A DNA stretch of 64,000 nucleotides, taken from assembly GCF_947500045.1 (NCBI RefSeq), contig NZ_CANMQQ010000012.1:94476-158475 (forward strand). The letters run 5' to 3'. How positions within the stretch are numbered: position 1 is the first letter of the stretch; the number at the start of each line of letters is the position of its first letter. Source of the DNA: an uncultured Ruegeria sp. Its GTDB lineage: Bacteria; Pseudomonadota; Alphaproteobacteria; Rhodobacterales; Rhodobacteraceae. Both the position numbers and the translations under genes were made by a program. The notes under the pieces were generated by a model. It was not told where the DNA came from, did no database searches, and saw only the letters and a program-made list of their open reading frames with translations. Shown here in pieces: positions 1 to 9,399 of the stretch.

Positions 1-368
1 ATACGGTTGACCCCGGCATCGCGATAGGCTGCGAACCGCCCGGCCTCGACCGAGCTGGGGTTAGCTTCGAGCGATATCTCCATGTCATTCGCCGGCCGCC
101 AAAGGCCGCGGGCTGTTTCTATGATGGCAGCAACCGTTTCGGGGTCCATAAGGGACGGGGTGCCGCCGCCAAAGAAGACTGTGTTCAGCACCCGATCCGG
201 TGTTTCAGCGGCAGAGCGCTTCAGTTCACTAAGATATGATTCAAGCCATTGTTTTTGATTAATATTTTTCGAAACATGGCTGTTGAAATCGCAATAGGGG
301 CACTTGGCCTGGCAAAAGGGCCAATGCACGTACAGGCCAAAGCCCGCATTGCGCCAATCATCCGCCAA
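1..368 (-). CDS. hemW: HemW-like radical SAM protein (heme chaperone), 3' part missing
   Basis: This is the N-terminal third of a HemW-type radical SAM protein, formerly annotated as oxygen-independent coproporphyrinogen oxidase-like; the family is implicated in heme trafficking. The radical SAM 4Fe-4S motif CQAKCPYC is visible near residues 16-23, followed by the SAM-binding GGGTPSL motif near residue 66. The gene runs off the left edge. The only workable start in this frame is TTG at 368, five bases after an AAAGG ribosome site, because a stop lies just upstream. That places the start 11 nt inside rdgB, so translational coupling in rph-rdgB-hemW is likely. The family assignment is secure; the TTG start is inferred. 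Confidence 0.85.
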   Translation of the reverse strand, partial: MADDWRNAGFGLYVHWPFCQAKCPYCDFNSHVSKNINQKQWLESYLSELKRSAAETPDRVLNTVFFGGGTPSLMDPETVAAIIETARGLWRPANDMEISLEANPSSVEAGRFAAYRDAGVNR

Positions 369-972
369 AGCAGCCTTTCACGAACATCTCAACCGCGCGG
401 CCGCGATGGCTGATCTTGTTCTTTTCCCAGCGATCCATCTCGGCAAAGGTGGTGTCGTACCCCTCGGGGACAAACATAGGGTCATAGCCAAAGCCATCTT
501 TACCGCGGATCGGCCACACCAGATGGCCGGGGGCGATGCCTTCGAACACCTCGTCATGCCCATCGGGCCAGGCCAGAACCAGCGTGCTGCGGAATTGCGC
601 CATGCGGGGGTGAGGGGCGTTTTTCGCCTCCAACTCGTTGTGTGCGCGGGTCATCGCCATCAGGAAATCGCGACCATTGCCGGTTTCAGCCCAGTCTGCA
701 GTGTAGACGCCGGGTGCGCCATTCAGCGCGTCGATAGTAATGCCCGAGTCGTCCGACAGGGCGGGCAGGCCGGTGGCCTTCGCCGCAGCGTGGGCTTTGA
801 TCCGGGCGTTGCCGACGAAGGTATCTTCGGTTTCATCCGGTTCAGGCAGGTCCATCTCGCCTGCACCCACAACGGTTACACCGTGGGGCTCAAGGAGATG
901 CACCATCTCCTCAAGCTTACCTTTGTTGTGGGTGGCGACCAGCAGCCGGTCCCCGTCGAACTTGCGGGTCAT
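358..972 (-). CDS. rdgB: RdgB/HAM1 dITP/XTP pyrophosphatase
   Basis: This is a house-cleaning nucleotide pyrophosphatase that hydrolyses dITP, XTP and related non-canonical purine triphosphates to monophosphates, keeping them out of DNA and RNA. The 204 aa match the family length. The substrate-binding THNKGK motif is at residues 14-19, the metal and catalytic SDDSG motif near 73, and the AQFRSTL and GFGYDP motifs follow in order. Its ATG overlaps the rph stop by 4 nt (ATGA) and its 3' end overlaps hemW, so the three genes form one compact operon. Nothing is missing or unusual. Confidence 0.96.
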   Translation of the reverse strand: MTRKFDGDRLLVATHNKGKLEEMVHLLEPHGVTVVGAGEMDLPEPDETEDTFVGNARIKAHAAAKATGLPALSDDSGITIDALNGAPGVYTADWAETGNGRDFLMAMTRAHNELEAKNAPHPRMAQFRSTLVLAWPDGHDEVFEGIAPGHLVWPIRGKDGFGYDPMFVPEGYDTTFAEMDRWEKNKISHRGRAVEMFVKGCFGG

Positions 973-1682
973 GCGGTGGCGGCTTTCTGGGCGGCGGCCA
1001 GTTCCCCGACACCTTTTTCAGCCAGATCCATCAGTTGATCCATCTGCGCACGGCTAAAGACCGATCCCTCGGCGCTCATCTGTACTTCGATCAGCTTGCC
1101 TGAGCCTGTCATGATGAAATTGCCATCTACGCCCGCTTCGCTGTCTTCGGGATAGTCCAGATCAAGAACCGGCTGGCCCGCATAGATACCGCAGGAAACG
1201 GCTGCAACCGGATCGACCAGCGGGTCAGAGATCACGTCGCCCGTTTTCATCAGCTTGTTCACCGCGAGACGCAGTGCAACCCAACCACCGGTGATCGAAG
1301 CGCAGCGGGTGCCGCCATCAGCCTGGATCACATCGCAATCGACAGTGATCTGACGTTCGCCCAAGGCAACGCGATCTACACCCGCGCGCAGAGCCCGACC
1401 GATAAGCCGTTGAATTTCCACGGTGCGCCCACCTTGCTTGCCGCTTGCCGCCTCACGCCGCATCCGCGTGTTGGTTGCACGGGGCAGCATACCGTATTCG
1501 GCGGTGACCCATCCAAGGCCTGAGCCTTTGATAAATGGTGGCACGCGATCTTCGATCGTGGCGGTGCACAGCACATGGGTATCACCCATTTTGATCAGGC
1601 AGGAACCTTCGGCATGTTTGGTGAAGCCTGTTTCAATTGAAACGGCGCGCATTTCGTTTAGATCACGTCCTGAGGGTCGCAT
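969..1682 (-). CDS. rph: Ribonuclease PH
   Basis: RNase PH is a phosphate-dependent 3'-5' exoribonuclease that trims tRNA 3' ends and helps degrade structured RNA; it forms a ring hexamer. The 237 aa protein is full length and begins MRPSGR, typical of the family. The [12 protein letters not shown] segment, the LPRAT and RMRRE segments and the [12 protein letters not shown] phosphate-site region are present. An AAAGGA ribosome site lies 6 nt before the ATG. It is the first gene of the minus-strand rph-rdgB-hemW operon and is divergent from hrcA across a 112 nt gap. Confidence 0.96.
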   Translation of the reverse strand: MRPSGRDLNEMRAVSIETGFTKHAEGSCLIKMGDTHVLCTATIEDRVPPFIKGSGLGWVTAEYGMLPRATNTRMRREAASGKQGGRTVEIQRLIGRALRAGVDRVALGERQITVDCDVIQADGGTRCASITGGWVALRLAVNKLMKTGDVISDPLVDPVAAVSCGIYAGQPVLDLDYPEDSEAGVDGNFIMTGSGKLIEVQMSAEGSVFSRAQMDQLMDLAEKGVGELAAAQKAATA

Positions 1683-1743
1683 GGAAAATCCTTTGTTTAC
1701 TGGGTTGGGGATACCGCTCAGAGGCGTTACGATGCAACCCCGA

Positions 1744-1771
1744 TTGACCTTTCTTGTGCCAGCGATTTAAT
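1744..1771 (+). promoter_or_regulatory. Candidate housekeeping promoter for hrcA-grpE
   Basis: TTGACC at 1744-1749 and TTTAAT at 1766-1771 are separated by 16 nt, each matching five of six sigma-70 consensus bases. The -10 lies about 23 nt before the chosen hrcA ATG. I see neither a CIRCE element nor a good RpoH-type motif in this intergenic region. Confidence 0.45.
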
Positions 1772-1794
1772 GACAATCCAGCAGAGGATTGCCG

Positions 1795-2859
1795 ATGAGC
1801 GAAGCGAGCAAAATTCTGAGCGAGATGAACGACCGGTCGCGTGAGGTGTTCCGGTTGATCGTTGAAAGCTATCTGGACAGTGGTGAACCTGTCGGAAGCC
1901 GCACGCTGACGCGTACGCTATCCGAAAAGGTCAGTGCCGCAACCGTACGCAATGTGATGCAGGATCTGGAGTTTCTGGGTCTGCTTGATAGCCCACATGT
2001 CAGCGCGGGCCGGATTCCAACGCAACAGGGCCTTCGGATGTTCGTGGACGGGTTGCTTGAAGTTGGCGATCTGGGGGCATCTGATCGCCAGAAACTTGAT
2101 GAAACACTAGGCTCTAACGCAGGTGATGTGGGCGGAATGCTAGACCGGGTGGGGTCGGCATTGTCACACGTGACACATGGTGCATCGTTGGTTTTGACGC
2201 CCAAGCAAGAATCCGAGATTAAGCATATCGAGTTTGTCTCATTGGCGCATGACCGGGCTTTGGTTGTGCTGGTCTTTGCTGATGGCCATGTGGAAAACCG
2301 GCTGTTCACCCCGCCGCCCGGACAGACACCCAGTTCAATGCGCGAAGCGGCGAACTTTCTAAATGCACTGATCGAAGGGCGGACGCTTAGCGAGGTACGC
2401 CGTCAGATGCAAAGCCAGATAGACGCACGAAAGCAGGAAATTGATTTACTTGCCCGTGCAATGGTTGAAAGTGGCATGGCCGTCTGGGATGGTGATGACA
2501 CCGACTCGGCCCGGTTGATCGTTCGAGGGCGGGCGAATCTTCTGAACGAACCCGGTCAGATCGAAGAGCTTGACCGAATCCGCACCCTGTTCGATGACCT
2601 TGAACGCAAGCGCGATATCGCAGAATTCCTTGAATTGACGGAAGACGGCGAGGGTGTGCGCATTTTTATCGGTTCTGAGAACAAACTTTTTTCACTTTCG
2701 GGTTCCTCTTTGGTGGTGTCTCCATATATGAACGCTGATCGTAAGATAATCGGTGCGGTTGGGGTCATTGGGCCCACACGTTTGAATTATGGACGGATCG
2801 TGCCGATCGTGGATTATACGGCGCAACTGGTTGGCAAGCTGATTTCCGACCGGAGCTAG
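1795..2859 (+). CDS. hrcA: Heat-inducible transcription repressor HrcA
   Basis: HrcA is a winged-helix repressor that binds CIRCE operators of chaperonin operons and whose activity depends on GroEL. The N-terminal winged helix (SREVFRLIVESYLDSGEPVGSRTL; residues about 13-40) and the VSAATVRNVM recognition segment are clear, followed by the inserted dimerization/GAF-like domain. I place the start at ATG 1795 because AGAGGA lies 6 nt upstream; an in-frame TTG at 1789 would overlap that spacer. This gives 354 aa. grpE follows 10 nt later, so the two are co-transcribed. No CIRCE site is visible here, so its target genes are probably elsewhere, for example groESL. Confidence 0.95.
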   Translation: MSEASKILSEMNDRSREVFRLIVESYLDSGEPVGSRTLTRTLSEKVSAATVRNVMQDLEFLGLLDSPHVSAGRIPTQQGLRMFVDGLLEVGDLGASDRQKLDETLGSNAGDVGGMLDRVGSALSHVTHGASLVLTPKQESEIKHIEFVSLAHDRALVVLVFADGHVENRLFTPPPGQTPSSMREAANFLNALIEGRTLSEVRRQMQSQIDARKQEIDLLARAMVESGMAVWDGDDTDSARLIVRGRANLLNEPGQIEELDRIRTLFDDLERKRDIAEFLELTEDGEGVRIFIGSENKLFSLSGSSLVVSPYMNADRKIIGAVGVIGPTRLNYGRIVPIVDYTAQLVGKLISDRS

Positions 2860-2869
2860 AGGGTAAGAG

Positions 2870-3433
2870 ATGGCAGAGCCCAAGAACGAAGAATTTCTGG
2901 ACGATATCATGTCCGCAGAAGCAGAAGAGCTGGCAGAGGAATTTGCCGAGATCAGCGAAGAAGCGCTGGAATTGGATGAGTTGCGCGCGCAGCGTGACGA
3001 TTACAAGGATAAGTTTATGCGCGCGCTGGCGGATGCTGAAAACGCGCGCAAACGTGGTGACAAGGCGCGCCGGGATGCCGAACAGTATGGTGGATCGAAG
3101 CTCGCCCGCGACATGTTGCCTGTCTATGACAACATGAAACGCGCGCTTGAGGCGGCAACGGATGAGCAGAAAGAAGTAGCCGGACCGCTCCTGGAGGGCG
3201 TCGAATTGACGATGCGCGCGCTGAAGGACGTGTTCCAGAGGCACGGCATCGAGGTGATCACCCCCAAAGTGGGTGATCGGTTTGATCCGAATGTGCATGA
3301 GGCGATGTTCGAGGCGCCCGTGCCCGGAACCAAAGCAGGTGACATCATTCAGGTCTCGGCTGAAGGGTTCATGCTGCATGATCGATTGCTGCGTCCGGCG
3401 CAGGTTGGGGTGTCATCGACACCTGCCAGTTAA
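2870..3433 (+). CDS. grpE: GrpE nucleotide exchange factor
   Basis: GrpE is the ADP-release factor of the DnaK chaperone cycle and acts as a dimer with a long N-terminal coiled coil and a C-terminal beta domain. The acidic, heptad-rich N-terminus (residues 1-60), the central YKDKFMRALADAENARKR helix and the C-terminal GDRFDPNVHEAMFE signature are all present in 187 aa. It follows hrcA by 10 nt. Its partners dnaK and dnaJ lie 32 kb away in the same window, an arrangement common in alphaproteobacteria. Confidence 0.96.
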   Translation: MAEPKNEEFLDDIMSAEAEELAEEFAEISEEALELDELRAQRDDYKDKFMRALADAENARKRGDKARRDAEQYGGSKLARDMLPVYDNMKRALEAATDEQKEVAGPLLEGVELTMRALKDVFQRHGIEVITPKVGDRFDPNVHEAMFEAPVPGTKAGDIIQVSAEGFMLHDRLLRPAQVGVSSTPAS

Positions 3434-3486
3434 CTGTTCGCAGTAAAGCCAATCCTACGGCTGAGGAAATTTTGAACAAAATAAGG

Positions 3487-3512
3487 GGCGGTCAGGAATT
3501 GGCCGCCTCTTT
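3487..3512 (+). terminator. Possible grpE terminator overlapping the mutS 3' end
   Basis: GGCGGTC and GGCCGCC form a 7 bp stem with one G-U pair and a 7 nt loop, followed on the plus strand by TCTTTC. The T-run is weak. The stem includes the last codons of the convergent mutS, so it could serve both directions imperfectly. Confidence 0.4.
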
Positions 3513-6125
3513 CAGTTTGTAGATCAAGTCTAATGCTTCGCGTGGGGTCAATTCGTCTGGCAGAACTTCATCCAGCATATCTGTAACGGGTGAAGCCTTA
3601 GGGGCCGGAGGAGGCGGTGGCGAGGCGGCCGAGAACAGGGGCAGGTCGTCAATCAGGGCTTTTTGCTTTCCGCCTTCACGCTCGGTTTTTTCCAATTGAT
3701 CCAACACGATACGGGCACGCTCAACCACTGTGGCGGGAAGGCCCGCCAATTGGGCGACCTGCACGCCGTAGGACCGGTCAGCAGCGCCTTTGTGAACTTC
3801 ATGCAGGAAGATAACTTCACCTTCCCACTCTTTTACGGCCACCGTGGCGTTCTCTACGCCGTCCAGATTTCCCGCCAATGCGGTCAGCTCATGATAATGA
3901 GTGGCAAACAATCCGCGGCATTTATTGGCCGCGTGTAGATGTTCAAGCGTTGCCCAGGCGATGGACAGCCCGTCATACGTCGCGGTGCCGCGACCGATCT
4001 CATCAAGTATAACCAGTGCGCGGTCGTCTGCTTGGTTCAGGATGGCGGCGGTCTCAACCATCTCGACCATGAAGGTCGAGCGACCGCGCGCCAGATCGTC
4101 TGAGGCCCCGACGCGACTGAAGAGCTGGCTTACCACGCCGATATGCGCCTGTTCAGCTGGGACATAGCTGCCCATTTGGGCCAGCAGTGCGATCAGCGCG
4201 TTCTGGCGCAGGAAGGTTGATTTACCGGCCATGTTGGGACCAGTAAGTAGCCAGATGGCCGCGCCAGAATCGGCACTAAGATCGCAGTCATTTGCGATGA
4301 AGGCATCCCCGTTCTGCTGACGCAATGCGTGTTCGACCACCGGGTGGCGTCCCCCCTGAATGTCGAAAGCAAGCGATCCGTCGACTTTGGGGCGACACCA
4401 GCCTTCGCCCCGCGCTAGATCGGCGAGTGCTGTGGTCAAATCCAGCTCCGCCAGACCGCGGGCGGCTTGGGTTAGCCGTGCAGAAACATCCAAAATTGCG
4501 CCAGAAACCCTTTGATAGAGTCGCTTTTCAATCTCCAAGGCCCGATTGCCTGCGTTCAGAATACGGGTTTCGATCTCAGAAAGCTCTACGGTTGTAAATC
4601 GCACCTGATTGGCAGTGGTCTGGCGATGGATATACGTTTCACTGAAGGGCGGGCTCAGCATTTTCTCGGCATGGGTCGCCGTGGTCTCGATGAAGTATCC
4701 CAGCACATTGTTGTGTTTGATCTTCAGCGAGGTGATGCCGGTATGGTCTGCATATTTCTGCTGAAATCCGGCGATCACAGAGCGGCCTTCGTCGCGCAGC
4801 GTCCGCGCTTCGTCCAGTTCTGAATCGAAGCCGGGCGCGATGAAACCACCATCGCGAGCGAGCAACGGCGGATCAGCAACCAGCGCTTCATCCAGCAGGG
4901 TCAGCAGATCGTCAAATCCAATCAGGTTCTGGACAGCGGTAGCCAGGAGCACCGGCAGTTCCCGCGAGGCGCAGAACTCAGCAATCGTTGTCGCTTGGGT
5001 CAGACCATTGCGGATGGCGGTCAGATCACGGGGGCCACCCCGGTCCAATGAAAGGCGGGATAGGGCGCGGTCCAAATCCGGCGTTTTGCGCAATGCATCA
5101 CGCAGGTCGGACGTGATCAGACTGTCTTCGAAAGCGAAGGAAACCGCGTTCAAACGGCCAAGAATCACATCCATATTGCGCGAGGGGCTGGACAGGCGCT
5201 GTTCCAGCAATCGGGCGCCGCCCGGGGTTACGGTTTGATCGACTACGGAAAGCAATGATCCTGCACGGCCGCCGGATAGGGATCGGGTAAGCTCCAGGTT
5301 GCGGCGTGTGGCGGCGTCGATCTGAACCACACGGTCTTCGGATTCCTTTAGCGGCGTTTGCAACAGCGGCAGTTTGCCCTTTTGCGTAATCTCCAGATAA
5401 TCGATCAGCGCACCCATGACGGAAACCTCGGCGCGCCCGAAATTCCCGAACGCATCCAGCGCGCCTACGTTATACAGCCCACAAATGCGTTTTTCAGCCG
5501 CCGTGCTGTCAAAACTCGCGCGCCCGATCGGGGTCAGCGAGATGCCGAGATCAAGAACCAGATCTTGCATCTTGTCTTGCGCCCCATCCGCGACAATCAA
5601 CTCGGATGGCGCCAGCCGCGCCAATTCCGGGCTGAGACGCACGGACGTCAAAGGCATCACATGAAATGCTCCGGTCGAGATATCAGCCCAGGCAAGCGCG
5701 GCTTCGCCCCGAACCTCGATATAAGCGGCCAAAAAGTTGTGCCGGCGGGCTTCAAGCAGGGCGTCTTCGGTCAGGGTTCCGGGGGTGACCAATCGCACAA
5801 CATCGCGTTTTACGACCGATTTAGAGCCTCTTTTCTTCGCCTCTGCCGGGCTTTCCATTTGTTCGCAGACGGCGACCCGAAAGCCTTTGCGGATCAGTGT
5901 CAGTAGATACCCTTCGGCGGAATGAACCGGCACACCGCACATCGGAATATCTTGGTCATTATGTTTGCCGCGTTTGGTCAAGGCGATATCCAGCGCCTCG
6001 GCTGCGTTCACAGCGTCTTCGAAAAACATCTCGTAGAAATCGCCCATGCGATAGAACAGCAGGGCGTCCGGCTGGGCCTCTTTGATCTCAAGGTACTGTG
6101 CCATCATCGGCGTGACTGTGGACAA
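3492..6125 (-). CDS. mutS: DNA mismatch repair ATPase MutS
   Basis: MutS recognises base mismatches and small loops and, with ATP, recruits MutL. The mismatch-reading FYRMGDFYEMFF segment containing the Phe-x-Glu pair is near residue 25, and the ATPase has Walker A GPNMAGKST, the DEIGRGTATYDG Walker B/signature region and ATHYHEL. The frame is open to 6290, but that extension does not resemble MutS. Family members begin with a short xxVTPMMAQY segment, which matches TTG at 6125 preceded by AAGGGGG at a 6 nt spacing. This start gives 877 aa. The next alternative is ATG at 6107. The gene is convergent with grpE and divergent from maeB. Confidence 0.95.
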   Translation of the reverse strand: MSTVTPMMAQYLEIKEAQPDALLFYRMGDFYEMFFEDAVNAAEALDIALTKRGKHNDQDIPMCGVPVHSAEGYLLTLIRKGFRVAVCEQMESPAEAKKRGSKSVVKRDVVRLVTPGTLTEDALLEARRHNFLAAYIEVRGEAALAWADISTGAFHVMPLTSVRLSPELARLAPSELIVADGAQDKMQDLVLDLGISLTPIGRASFDSTAAEKRICGLYNVGALDAFGNFGRAEVSVMGALIDYLEITQKGKLPLLQTPLKESEDRVVQIDAATRRNLELTRSLSGGRAGSLLSVVDQTVTPGGARLLEQRLSSPSRNMDVILGRLNAVSFAFEDSLITSDLRDALRKTPDLDRALSRLSLDRGGPRDLTAIRNGLTQATTIAEFCASRELPVLLATAVQNLIGFDDLLTLLDEALVADPPLLARDGGFIAPGFDSELDEARTLRDEGRSVIAGFQQKYADHTGITSLKIKHNNVLGYFIETTATHAEKMLSPPFSETYIHRQTTANQVRFTTVELSEIETRILNAGNRALEIEKRLYQRVSGAILDVSARLTQAARGLAELDLTTALADLARGEGWCRPKVDGSLAFDIQGGRHPVVEHALRQQNGDAFIANDCDLSADSGAAIWLLTGPNMAGKSTFLRQNALIALLAQMGSYVPAEQAHIGVVSQLFSRVGASDDLARGRSTFMVEMVETAAILNQADDRALVILDEIGRGTATYDGLSIAWATLEHLHAANKCRGLFATHYHELTALAGNLDGVENATVAVKEWEGEVIFLHEVHKGAADRSYGVQVAQLAGLPATVVERARIVLDQLEKTEREGGKQKALIDDLPLFSAASPPPPPAPKASPVTDMLDEVLPDELTPREALDLIYKLKEAANS

Positions 6126-6267
6126 AAGCGGCCCCCTTCTGGCGTATTCCAGGCGCGACCTTACAAATCCCCAACCCGCGACGAAAGGTGAAAAGTATTC
6201 TCGTTGAGACGCGCGCAAGCCTGCGGTATGACGCATCAGCCCCGAAGTCATGGAAACGACGTTTAAA

Positions 6268-8523
6268 ATGCCCAAAGCGAAGATTACCAAAGAAGAGGCG
6301 CTGGCCTTTCACCTGGACCCCACACCCGGCAAATGGGAGGTGCAGGCCACCGTTCCAATGACGACACAGCGCGACCTGTCGCTGGCTTATAGCCCCGGCG
6401 TGGCCGTTCCATGTGAAGCCATCGCCGAAAACCCAGAAACCGCCTATGACTATACCAACAAGGGCAATCTGGTTGCTGTGATCTCAAACGGGACTGCCGT
6501 TCTGGGTCTTGGGAACCTTGGGGCGCTGGGCTCAAAACCGGTGATGGAAGGGAAATCGGTCCTGTTCAAACGGTTCGCCGATGTGAATTCGATCGATATC
6601 GAGCTGGATACCGAAGATCCGGATGAATTCTGCCGCGCGGTGCGCCTGATGGGGCCGACTTTTGGCGGGATCAACCTCGAAGACATCAAGGCGCCCGAGT
6701 GCTTCATCATCGAACAGCGCCTGAAGGAAGAGATGGATATCCCTGTCTTCCACGATGACCAGCACGGTACAGCGGTGATCTGTGCTGCGGGATTGCTGAA
6801 TGCCCTGCATATCTCGGGCAAAAAGATCGAGGATGTGAAAATCGTACTGAACGGGGCCGGGGCGGCAGGCATTGCCTGTATCGAACTGCTCAAAGCGATG
6901 GGCGCGCAGCACGAAAACTGCGTCGTCTGTGACACCAAGGGCGTGATCTATCAGGGCCGGACCGAGGGTATGAATCAGTGGAAATCGGCCCACGCGATCA
7001 CCACGGACCTGCGCACGCTGGAAGACGCCATGAAGGGCGCGGACGTGTTTTTGGGCGTGTCAGTCAAAGGGGCTGTGACGCAGGACATGGTTGTTAGCAT
7101 GGCCGACAACCCAGTGATCTTTGCGATGGCAAACCCAGATCCCGAGATCACACCGGAAGAGGCCCACGAAGTGCGTGTCGATGCCATCGTCGCCACCGGT
7201 CGTAGTGATTATCCGAACCAGGTGAATAACGTTCTGGGCTTCCCGTACTTGTTCCGAGGTGCCCTGGACATCCACGCCCGCGCCATCAATGACGAGATGA
7301 AGATTGCCTGCGCGCATGCTCTGGCCCGTCTGGCGCGCGAGGATGTGCCCGATGAGGTCGCTATGGCCTATGGCAAATCGCTGACCTTTGGCCGCGATTA
7401 CATCATCCCTACACCGTTCGACCCGCGTCTTATCCACCGGATTCCGACTGCCGTGGCAAAGGCAGGCATGGACACCGGCGCGGCGCGGCGCCCGATCATC
7501 GACATGGAAGCCTATGAACTGAGCTTGAAATCCCGCATGGACCCGACAGCCAGCATTCTGCGGGGACTGAACGCCCGGGCACGTGCCGCGCAAAGCCGGA
7601 TGATCTTTGCCGAAGGTGACGATCCCCGTGTTCTGCGCGCGGCGGTTATGTATCAACGCTCGGGCTTTGGTAAGGCCTTGGTTGTTGGTCGCGCGGATGA
7701 GGTCAAGCAGCAGCTGGAGGAAGCCGGCCTTGGAGATGCGGTTCGTGAGCTTGAGGTAGTGAACGCGGCCAACACTGCGCATTTGGAGACGTATAAGGAC
7801 TTTCTCTATCAACGGCTGCAGCGCAAGGGTTTCGACCACAAGGATATTCATCGTCTCGCGGCGCGCGACCGACATGTCTTTTCCTCTTTGATGTTGGCGC
7901 ATGGTCATGGGGACGGTCTGGTAACAGGCGCCACGCGTAAGTCGGCGCATGTTCTGGATCGCATCAACCATGTGTTTGATGCGGATGCAGCCAACGGCGC
8001 CGCTGGTGTCACAGCGTTGCTGCACAAGGGGCGCATCGTTTTGATTGGCGATACGTTGGTCCATGAATGGCCCGACGAGAACGATCTGGCGAATATCGCG
8101 GAACGCGCCGCCGCCGTGGCGCGCCATATGGGGTTGGAACCTCGTGCGGCATTTGTCAGCTTCTCGACCTTCGGTTATCCGGTGTCTGAACGTGCTGAAA
8201 AGATGCACCGCGCGCCTGCGGTTCTGGATGCACGCGGTGTCGATTTTGAGTACGAAGGCGAGATGACCGTAGATGTGGCCCTGAATGTGGATCAGCAAGA
8301 GGCCTATCCATTCCAACGCCTAACGGGTCCCGCGAACATCTTGATCGTTCCGGCGCGGCACTCGGCCTCGATCTCGACCAAGCTGATGCAGGAAATGGGT
8401 GGCGCGACGGTGATCGGCCCGATCCTGTCCGGTGTCGACAAGCCAATTCAGATCTGTTCGACTGTTTCGACAGCGAATGACATTCTGAACATGGCCATCC
8501 TGGCCTCCTGCGATATTGAGTAA
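6268..8523 (+). CDS. maeB: NADP-type malic enzyme with phosphotransacetylase-like C-terminus
   Basis: Malic enzyme decarboxylates malate to pyruvate while reducing NAD(P), feeding pyruvate and NADPH supply. The protein has the multimodular MaeB layout. A malic N-terminal domain carries LAYSPGVAVPC and the conserved FHDDQHGTAV segment; a Rossmann NAD(P)-binding domain carries NGAGAAGIACIEL; the last 320 residues are a phosphate acetyl/butyryl-transferase-like domain thought to be regulatory. I use ATG 6268 (751 aa), giving the usual MPKxKIT start; an in-frame ATG at 6250 would add six residues. A sugar kinase gene follows after 3 nt. Confidence 0.94.
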   Translation: MPKAKITKEEALAFHLDPTPGKWEVQATVPMTTQRDLSLAYSPGVAVPCEAIAENPETAYDYTNKGNLVAVISNGTAVLGLGNLGALGSKPVMEGKSVLFKRFADVNSIDIELDTEDPDEFCRAVRLMGPTFGGINLEDIKAPECFIIEQRLKEEMDIPVFHDDQHGTAVICAAGLLNALHISGKKIEDVKIVLNGAGAAGIACIELLKAMGAQHENCVVCDTKGVIYQGRTEGMNQWKSAHAITTDLRTLEDAMKGADVFLGVSVKGAVTQDMVVSMADNPVIFAMANPDPEITPEEAHEVRVDAIVATGRSDYPNQVNNVLGFPYLFRGALDIHARAINDEMKIACAHALARLAREDVPDEVAMAYGKSLTFGRDYIIPTPFDPRLIHRIPTAVAKAGMDTGAARRPIIDMEAYELSLKSRMDPTASILRGLNARARAAQSRMIFAEGDDPRVLRAAVMYQRSGFGKALVVGRADEVKQQLEEAGLGDAVRELEVVNAANTAHLETYKDFLYQRLQRKGFDHKDIHRLAARDRHVFSSLMLAHGHGDGLVTGATRKSAHVLDRINHVFDADAANGAAGVTALLHKGRIVLIGDTLVHEWPDENDLANIAERAAAVARHMGLEPRAAFVSFSTFGYPVSERAEKMHRAPAVLDARGVDFEYEGEMTVDVALNVDQQEAYPFQRLTGPANILIVPARHSASISTKLMQEMGGATVIGPILSGVDKPIQICSTVSTANDILNMAILASCDIE

Positions 8524-8526
8524 ATC

Positions 8527-9399
8527 ATGACGATCTGGAACCTCGGCTCAATCAATGCGGATATGGTTTATACCTTGCCGCATTTGCCCGAAGCGGGCGA
8601 AACCCTTGCAGCGACTGATCTTCAAAGGTTTCTGGGCGGTAAAGGGGCCAACATGTCGGTCGCTGCGGCCCGTGCAGGGTCGCAGGTTTCGCATATTGGT
8701 GCCGTGGGATCAGACGGCCTTTGGGCGCGGGACAGGTTGAATGAATATGGCGTCGATACACGACATATTGCCGAGGCGGATGTTCCGACCGGTCATGCGA
8801 TCATTGCGGTGGATGCGCTGGGCGAAAATCTGATCGTCCTGTTTCAGGGCGCGAACCATGCCATCACGGACGACCAAATTGGAAAAGCGCTGTCCTCTGC
8901 GGTTTCCGGCGATTTGTTGGTGATGCAAAACGAAACCAACGCACAGGTCGAGGCAGCAAAGCTGGGCCGTGAGATGGGGCTGACTGTCTGTTACGCCGCC
9001 GCTCCGTTTCAGGCCGAGGCGGTTCAGGCGGTTCTGCCCTATCTGGATTTTCTGATCCTCAACGAGGTCGAGGCCGAGCAATTGCAGGAGGCCGCGGGCC
9101 TTGCCCCCTCAGACCTGCCGGTCGAACATGTGATCGTGACTTTTGGCTCCAAGGGTGCGCGATATTATCAACGGGGCACAGAACCTCAGGCTTTTCAGGC
9201 CCATAAGGTCAGCGCCGTCGATACCACCGGTGCCGGCGACACCTTCACAGGGTATGTTCTGGCAGGGATGGACCGGGGAATGCCGATGGCGCAAGCTATC
9301 GCTCAAGCAAACCGCGCCGCGGCCCTGATGGTCACGCGGCACGGAACAGCTGATGTAATTCCTGACCTCAAAGAGGTGCGCGAGGCGCAGTTCGATTAA
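8527..9399 (+). CDS. PfkB-family carbohydrate kinase, ribokinase-like
   Basis: This is a ribokinase-type sugar kinase phosphorylating a pentose or related sugar with ATP. The 290 aa protein opens with the WNLGSINADMV strand, carries the GGKGAN signature near residue 38 and ends with the anion-hole/catalytic-base motif DTTGAGDTFTGY near residue 235. It starts 3 nt after maeB and is probably co-transcribed. No ribose transporter or isomerase is nearby, so the substrate is not fixed by context. Its TAA stop is shared with the convergent msrA through a 4 nt TTAA overlap. Confidence 0.85.
   Translation: MTIWNLGSINADMVYTLPHLPEAGETLAATDLQRFLGGKGANMSVAAARAGSQVSHIGAVGSDGLWARDRLNEYGVDTRHIAEADVPTGHAIIAVDALGENLIVLFQGANHAITDDQIGKALSSAVSGDLLVMQNETNAQVEAAKLGREMGLTVCYAAAPFQAEAVQAVLPYLDFLILNEVEAEQLQEAAGLAPSDLPVEHVIVTFGSKGARYYQRGTEPQAFQAHKVSAVDTTGAGDTFTGYVLAGMDRGMPMAQAIAQANRAAALMVTRHGTADVIPDLKEVREAQFD

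Noticed and set aside
1683..1794. CIRCE operator upstream of hrcA
   Set aside because: No TTAGCACTC-like inverted repeat is present here or upstream of dnaK.
7060..8316. 418-codon antisense frame within maeB
   Set aside because: The opposite strand encodes clear malic enzyme and phosphotransacetylase domains; the antisense product has no known motif.
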